A program made the translations under genes and the position numbers. The notes beneath the pieces are model-generated. The model had not been told where the DNA came from, ran no database searches, and saw only the letters and a program-made list of their open reading frames with translations. From NCBI RefSeq assembly GCF_001655615.1, contig NZ_CP011567.1:4597001-4661000 (forward strand): a stretch of 64,000 bases of DNA. The letters are read 5' to 3'. This document shows positions 59,945 to 64,000 of the stretch, one piece after another (position 1 is the first letter of the stretch; the number at the start of each line of letters is the position of its first letter). Origin of the DNA: Pseudomonas sp. GR 6-02 (GTDB taxonomy: Bacteria > Pseudomonadota > Gammaproteobacteria > Pseudomonadales > Pseudomonadaceae).

Positions 59945-61258
59945 ATGCGCAAACCCCAGCTCATTCTCATCATCGCGCTCGCCGGAGGGCTCGCCGCCTG
60001 TGGTGAAACCTCCAGCCTGCAAGTCTCGGACGGCACCGGACCGTCGCCCAAGCTGCCGGAACCGAACAAAACCCTGATCCCGACGGTGAACATCGCCCCG
60101 GCGATCGGCTGGCCTCAGGGTAAAAAACCCGTCGCCGCCGCAGGCACTCAAGTAGCAGCGTTTGCCGAAAACCTCGAACACCCGCGCTGGCTCTACGTGC
60201 TGCCCAACGGCGACGTACTGGTGGCCGAAACCAACGCGCCGTCCAAATCCGATGACAGCAATGGCATTCGCGGCTGGATCATGGGCAAAGTCATGGGCCG
60301 CGCCGGGGCTGGCGTCCCCAGCCCGAACCGCATCACTCTGCTGCGGGACAAGGACCACGACGGCGTCGCCGAAACCCGCACGGTGTTCCTGGAAAACCTC
60401 AACTCGCCTTTCGGCATGACCCTGGTTGGCAAAGACCTGTATGTCGCCGACACCGACCGCTTGCTGCGTTTTCACTATGAAAACGGCGAGACAGCGATCA
60501 AGTCACAGCCAATCAAAGTGGTCGATTTGCCGGGCGGCACGCGAAATCACCACTGGACCAAAAACGTCATCGCCAGCAAGGACGGCAGCAAGCTGTACGT
60601 CACCGTGGGCTCGAACAGCAACGTTGGTGAAAACGGCATGGATCAGGAGGAAGGTCGCGCGGCGATCTGGGAAGTCGATCGCGCCACCGGCAACCATCGA
60701 ATCTTCGCCTCGGGGATTCGCAACCCGAACGGCCTGGCCTGGGAGCCACAAAGCGGCGCACTGTGGACCGCAGTCAACGAGCGTGACGAAATCGGCAGCG
60801 ACCTGGTGCCGGACTACATCACTTCAGTGAAGGACGGCGGGTTCTATGGCTGGCCTTACAGCTATTACGGGCAACATGTCGATGTTCGCGTCGAGCCACA
60901 AAACCCTGATCTGGTCGCCAAGGCCATTGCACCGGACTACGCGGTGGGGCCCCATACCGCGTCGCTGGGCCTGACGTTCGCCGAAGGCAGCAAGTTGCCC
61001 GCGCCGTTCACCCAAGGCGCCTTCATCGGCCAGCATGGCTCGTGGAACCGTAAACCGCACAGCGGCTACAAAGTAATTTTCGTGCCGTTCAGCGCCGGCA
61101 AACCGAGCGGACAGCCGCTGGATGTGCTTACCGGCTTCCTCAACGACGAGGGAAAAGCCATGGGGCGGCCGGTGGGCGTGGTGATCGATCAGCAGGGCGG
61201 CTTGTTGGTGGCGGATGATGTGGGGAACAAGATTTGGCGCGTTTCCGCGGCCAAGTAA
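59945..61258 (+). CDS. Sorbosone dehydrogenase-like PQQ beta-propeller lipoprotein
   Basis: A 437-residue protein. Lipobox LAGGLAAC (Cys19) after a signal peptide. The beta-propeller has [19 protein letters not shown] (about 78-96), [23 protein letters not shown] (about 200-222), [17 protein letters not shown] and [13 protein letters not shown]: all signatures of the L-sorbosone/soluble aldose dehydrogenase family, which uses PQQ and Ca2+. Substrate unknown. Likely periplasmic, membrane anchored. Confidence 0.9.
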   Translation: MRKPQLILIIALAGGLAACGETSSLQVSDGTGPSPKLPEPNKTLIPTVNIAPAIGWPQGKKPVAAAGTQVAAFAENLEHPRWLYVLPNGDVLVAETNAPSKSDDSNGIRGWIMGKVMGRAGAGVPSPNRITLLRDKDHDGVAETRTVFLENLNSPFGMTLVGKDLYVADTDRLLRFHYENGETAIKSQPIKVVDLPGGTRNHHWTKNVIASKDGSKLYVTVGSNSNVGENGMDQEEGRAAIWEVDRATGNHRIFASGIRNPNGLAWEPQSGALWTAVNERDEIGSDLVPDYITSVKDGGFYGWPYSYYGQHVDVRVEPQNPDLVAKAIAPDYAVGPHTASLGLTFAEGSKLPAPFTQGAFIGQHGSWNRKPHSGYKVIFVPFSAGKPSGQPLDVLTGFLNDEGKAMGRPVGVVIDQQGGLLVADDVGNKIWRVSAAK

Positions 61259-61266
61259 AGTCTGTC

Positions 61267-61361
61267 CGTAGGAGCGAGGCTTGCCCGCGAAAGCGGTGTG
61301 TCAGTCGATATCAATGTTGACTGTGCTGCCGCCTTCGCGGGCAAGCCTCGCTCCTACAACT
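61267..61361. repeat. REPIN, GTAGGAGCGAGGCTTGCCCGCG family
   Basis: GTAGGAGCGAGGCTTGCCCG and the inverted CGGGCAAGCCTCGCTCCTAC about 50 bases apart, between convergent genes. Confidence 0.88.
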
Positions 61362-61386
61362 CCGCCAGAGCGATCATGACAAACCC

Positions 61387-61923
61387 CTAGGGATTATGTG
61401 CCAAGTGCTCGGGCTGCAGGACGCGCTTGGCGCTCAGGTAGGCTTTCTGCCAGTAAGCCTTGGACAAGCTGTCCAGCTTGACCGTGCCGCCCGTGGCTGG
61501 TGCATGGACGAAGCGCCCTTCGCCGACATAGATCCCGGCATGGCTGACCTGGGAGCCACCATTGGTGGCAAAGAAAATCAGGTCGCCGGTTTGCAGGCCT
61601 TCCTTGCCGACGTCGGGAGCCTGCATGCCGATCATCTCGCGTGTGGACCGCGGCAAGGAAATGCCTGCGACATCGCGATAGACGTAACCGATCAAACCGC
61701 TGCAATCGAACCCGGAATCCGGCGTGTTGCCGCCCCAACGATAAGGCGTCCCCACCAGACCGAGCGCGCGAAACAGCACGTCTTCTGCCGCAGGGGAAAA
61801 GGCTTGGGGAGAACCGAAAACAATCGGTGCGCGAACCACCGGCGCAGGTGGCGGTGTGCGGCTGGCGCAGGCGCTGAGCAGCGCTGCGAAGAACATGAGT
61901 GCGAGGCGGGCCGACATCGTCAT
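61387..61923 (-). CDS. NlpC/P60 (C40) murein peptidase lipoprotein 1
   Basis: A 178-residue protein. Lipobox LLSAC (Cys19). Catalytic Cys in SGFDCSGLIGYVY, His in VSHAGIYVGEG, third polar residue in FVHAPATGG. Domain about 45-170, so the typical small-lipoprotein form (Spr/NlpC-type) that cuts peptidoglycan stem peptides. A paralogue precedes it on the same strand; a terminator separates the two. Confidence 0.93.
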   Translation of the reverse strand: MTMSARLALMFFAALLSACASRTPPPAPVVRAPIVFGSPQAFSPAAEDVLFRALGLVGTPYRWGGNTPDSGFDCSGLIGYVYRDVAGISLPRSTREMIGMQAPDVGKEGLQTGDLIFFATNGGSQVSHAGIYVGEGRFVHAPATGGTVKLDSLSKAYWQKAYLSAKRVLQPEHLAHNP

Positions 61924-61967
61924 AAACAGAACATCCTGATCTGGCTGCGGCTTTTTTCTGCCACAAA

Positions 61968-62009
61968 GACAGAAAAGAAAACCGCCTGCGCAGAACGCAG
62001 GCGGTTTGC
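61968..62009 (-). terminator. Terminator after the second NlpC gene
   Basis: AAACCGCCTGCG, 5-base loop, CGCAGGCGGTTT; on the minus strand it runs into TTCTTTTCT. Confidence 0.85.
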
Positions 62010-62089
62010 CATCAATAATAGATCAGGATTCTAGCGGCTACGCGGCAAACTTCAAGTAAGACTTTAAGTTCGCCTTGTAAACTGTCCGC

Positions 62090-62725
62090 TTATTGGCGCG
62101 CAGTGACGATAGGCGCTGCAGCCGGTGCCATTGCGAGCGCACGCTTGGCTTCGATGAAGGTCTTGCTCCAGTAGCTGTCGCCCAGGCTATCGACCCGGAC
62201 ACCACCGCTTTTGCGGCTGCTGGAGTGGATGAACTGGTTGTCACCCACGTAGATCCCGGCGTGACTGACACGACCGCGACGGCCATTGGTGGCGAAGAAC
62301 AGCAGGTCACCCGGCTTGAGGGCGCTGCGAGCCACCAGCGGAGCGTCAACGTTGATCATTTCGCGAGTGGAGCGCGGCAGGTTCATGCCAGCCTCTTCAC
62401 GAAACAGATAACCGATGAAGCCGCTGCAGTCGAAGCCTGCCTCGGAGGTGCCGCCGAAACGGTAACGGGTACCGATCAGGGACATGCCACGTTCGAGGAT
62501 GCTGTCAGCCAGAACCGGAAGCTGGTACGACTTGCCCCCGGCGAAGTCTGCCAGTTCTTTATTGGTTGCTAGCTCTTCCTGGAAAAGAACGGAAGAAGAC
62601 TGCGCGGTAACTGAATTTGAAACCTGATGCTGTGGCTCTTGCTGGGACACTGGAGAGTGAGCAGCGCAACCGAACAACAGGGTGACGAGTGCGAGAGGCA
62701 CGAGGGGTGCGAAGCGATTTAGCAT
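62090..62725 (-). CDS. NlpC/P60 (C40) murein peptidase lipoprotein 2
   Basis: A 211-residue protein. ATG 62725 chosen because MLNRFAPLVPLALVTLLFGC starts a lipoprotein signal; the longer frame has no merit. Catalytic Cys in AGFDCSGFIGYLF, His in VSHAGIYVGDN, FIHSSSRKSG. A longer Gln/Ser-rich linker than in the paralogue downstream. Tandem duplicates of this type are usual in pseudomonads. Confidence 0.92.
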   Translation of the reverse strand: MLNRFAPLVPLALVTLLFGCAAHSPVSQQEPQHQVSNSVTAQSSSVLFQEELATNKELADFAGGKSYQLPVLADSILERGMSLIGTRYRFGGTSEAGFDCSGFIGYLFREEAGMNLPRSTREMINVDAPLVARSALKPGDLLFFATNGRRGRVSHAGIYVGDNQFIHSSSRKSGGVRVDSLGDSYWSKTFIEAKRALAMAPAAAPIVTARQ

Positions 62726-62939
62726 GGGCACGACCGTGGCTGATAGTTGTAAAGAAGCCGAGACTATGCCCGCTATCGATCTCATTTGCAAATTCAATCG
62801 ATCTTTATGTGACTTATCGGTTTCTCGTTTCCATCTAAGCGCTTAAGCCCATTTTAAACCTTTGCGCAGCCTGCTCCCTTGCAGGAAAGCGGATTTGTTG
62901 ACGCCTGGAATATGCCGGAACCCGCGAAAAACCTGGCTT

Positions 62940-63644
62940 TTACCAGCCCAACGTCTCTTTCAGGAACGGGATTGTCAGCTTGCGCTGAGCTTGAAGGGAA
63001 GCCTGATCGAGGCGCTCAAGCAGCTCGAAAAGCGCACTCATGCTGCGAGTACCGCGAGTCAAAATAAAATGACCGACTTCGTCAGTCAGGTGCAGGCCAC
63101 GACGGGAGGCGCGCAACTGCAAGGCACGCAACTTGTCTTCGTCAGAGAGCGGACGCATCTGGAAGATGAGCGCCAGTGTCAGCCGAGACTTGAGGTCCGC
63201 CAGCTTCACCGGTAGTTCGCGCGGGGATGTCGAGGCGGCGATCAGCAGACGCCGACCGCTGTCACGCAGACGATTGAACAGATGGAACAACGCCTCTTCC
63301 CAATCCGCCTTGCCGGCGACCGCCTGCAAATCGTCCAGGCAAACCAGTTCGTATTGTTCGAGGTTGTCGAGGATTTCGATGCCGCGGTCCATCAACTCGG
63401 CCAGCGGCAGATACACCGCCGGTTCACCCATCTGCTCGAAACGCAGGCAAGCCGCCTGCAACAAATGCGTGCGCCCTACCCCGTGCTTGCCCCAGAGGTA
63501 AATCAGGCTTTCCGTCCAGCCGGCGTCGGCTTCGCACAGCCGCTCGACATAGCCGAGTGCAGCGGCATTGGCGCCTGGGTAGTAATTGATAAAGGTGGCG
63601 TCATCACGCAGACGCACACCTAGGGGCAGCTGAATCGGTTTCAT
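62940..63644 (-). CDS. hda: DnaA regulatory inactivator Hda
   Basis: A 234-residue AAA+ protein. N-terminal MKPIQLPLGVRLRD contains the clamp-binding QLPLGV motif (beta-clamp contact). Walker A region GKHGVGRTHLLQA, where the usual Lys is Arg as in Hda, Walker B LVCLDDLQAV, and sensor-like ASTSPREL. Together with the beta clamp it stimulates ATP hydrolysis by DnaA after initiation. Confidence 0.95.
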   Translation of the reverse strand: MKPIQLPLGVRLRDDATFINYYPGANAAALGYVERLCEADAGWTESLIYLWGKHGVGRTHLLQAACLRFEQMGEPAVYLPLAELMDRGIEILDNLEQYELVCLDDLQAVAGKADWEEALFHLFNRLRDSGRRLLIAASTSPRELPVKLADLKSRLTLALIFQMRPLSDEDKLRALQLRASRRGLHLTDEVGHFILTRGTRSMSALFELLERLDQASLQAQRKLTIPFLKETLGW

Positions 63645-63874
63645 GCTGACTGAACAGTTCCAAAGGAACCGTTAGTGGCCTCTGTGTAAAGTTTGCGAAG
63701 TTTATACCCGTGAAGCTGACGGCACAATGCGACAGACCACAAGCAAAATCAAAGGTTTGCGTTAACGTGCTGGTTTTATGACAGTTTCTTTGGCGGTGCA
63801 TGTGACAGCCGCGCGAGGGATACGGGCAAACCCGGCGTGAAACCAGGCTGCCCGCGACGAGCGATCTCGAAGCC

Positions 63875-64000
63875 TTACTTCTCAGACTCGTCGACACCGC
63901 CGTAGATATCCGAATCTTTATACAAATCATGCACATGGCGCACCAGGACCATGATCACCGCCGCCACCGGCAATGCCAGTAGCACACCGGTAAAACCGAA
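63875..64000 (-). CDS. AI-2E family transporter, C-terminal end only
   Basis: Frame open from the window edge to TAA (63875-63877). The 41 residues visible read FGFTGVLLALPVAAVIMVLV, then RHVHDLYKDSDIYG and a DESEK tail. The helix LLALPVAAVIMVLVRH followed by the acidic tail is typical of the last membrane segment of AI-2E family (PerM/TqsA) permeases, which often lie next to hda. Partial. Confidence 0.8.
   Translation of the reverse strand, partial: FGFTGVLLALPVAAVIMVLVRHVHDLYKDSDIYGGVDESEK

Noticed and set aside
1..64000. CRISPR array, prophage or integrative element with integrase
   Set aside because: No regularly spaced direct repeats, no phage structural genes and no integrase were seen in any region.

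Overview
The window reads as a chromosomal segment of a fluorescent-group Pseudomonas. The evidence is the high GC content, Pseudomonas-type REP/REPIN repeats in many gaps, a Prc/RdgC/RmuC/Hda core gene set, an SLC5-type hybrid sensor kinase, and a cobalamin-FadL-glutathione peroxidase block whose order matches what I remember of P. aeruginosa PAO1. No plasmid, phage or rRNA genes were seen.

Layout. 0-6.3 kb: core genes (HAD phosphatase end, quinone oxidoreductase, Prc protease, an EAL-CBS-GGDEF c-di-GMP protein, a small DUF protein). 6.3-10.6 kb: an accessory island with a SIR2-HerA two-gene anti-phage module, flanked by a ~40-bp imperfect inverted repeat, then a small membrane protein gene preceded by a lone integron attC-like site. 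10.6-18.2 kb: DHH phosphoesterase, small hypothetical genes, YkvA, FKBP isomerase, and a di-heme cytochrome/catalase-like pair. 18.2-18.9 kb: a tandemly duplicated tRNA-Val/tRNA-Asp unit. 18.9-33.9 kb: rdgC, several transporters (including guanidinium exporter Gdx under a guanidine-II riboswitch and an MFS-acyltransferase fusion), a TetR/MFS pair with a striking palindrome, the hybrid kinase, rmuC and small genes.

34.2-44.4 kb is the most unusual part: a one-direction operon, mostly with overlapping stop/start codons, that looks like a small natural-product pathway without NRPS or PKS genes. In transcription order it encodes an SGNH hydrolase, a 31-residue Lys-rich microprotein (not obvious to gene callers), a 703-residue haem-oxygenase-like diiron oxygenase, a NodU/TobZ-type carbamoyltransferase, a 38-residue membrane microprotein, a clavaminate-synthase-like Fe(II)/2-oxoglutarate oxygenase, two ATP-grasp ligases, an SDR and a LysE exporter. 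The segment 33892-45155 is bounded by 37-bp inverted repeats (32/37 identical) that resemble IS4-family ends. Immediately outside lie 10-bp direct repeats that look like a target-site duplication, so the cluster probably arrived as a transposon-like unit. My reading is a ligase-built, oxidised and carbamoylated amino-acid or dipeptide product, possibly assembled on the 31-residue peptide. The product is unknown.

45.4-64 kb: FadL-type porin, glutathione peroxidase, MFS/MarR pair with matching operators, the late cobalamin pathway (cobO-cobB-bluB-cbiB-cobD-cobQ, then cobU-cobT-cobC-cobS) behind a cobalamin riboswitch, a sorbosone-dehydrogenase-like lipoprotein, two NlpC/P60 peptidases, hda, and the end of an AI-2E-family transporter gene at the window edge.
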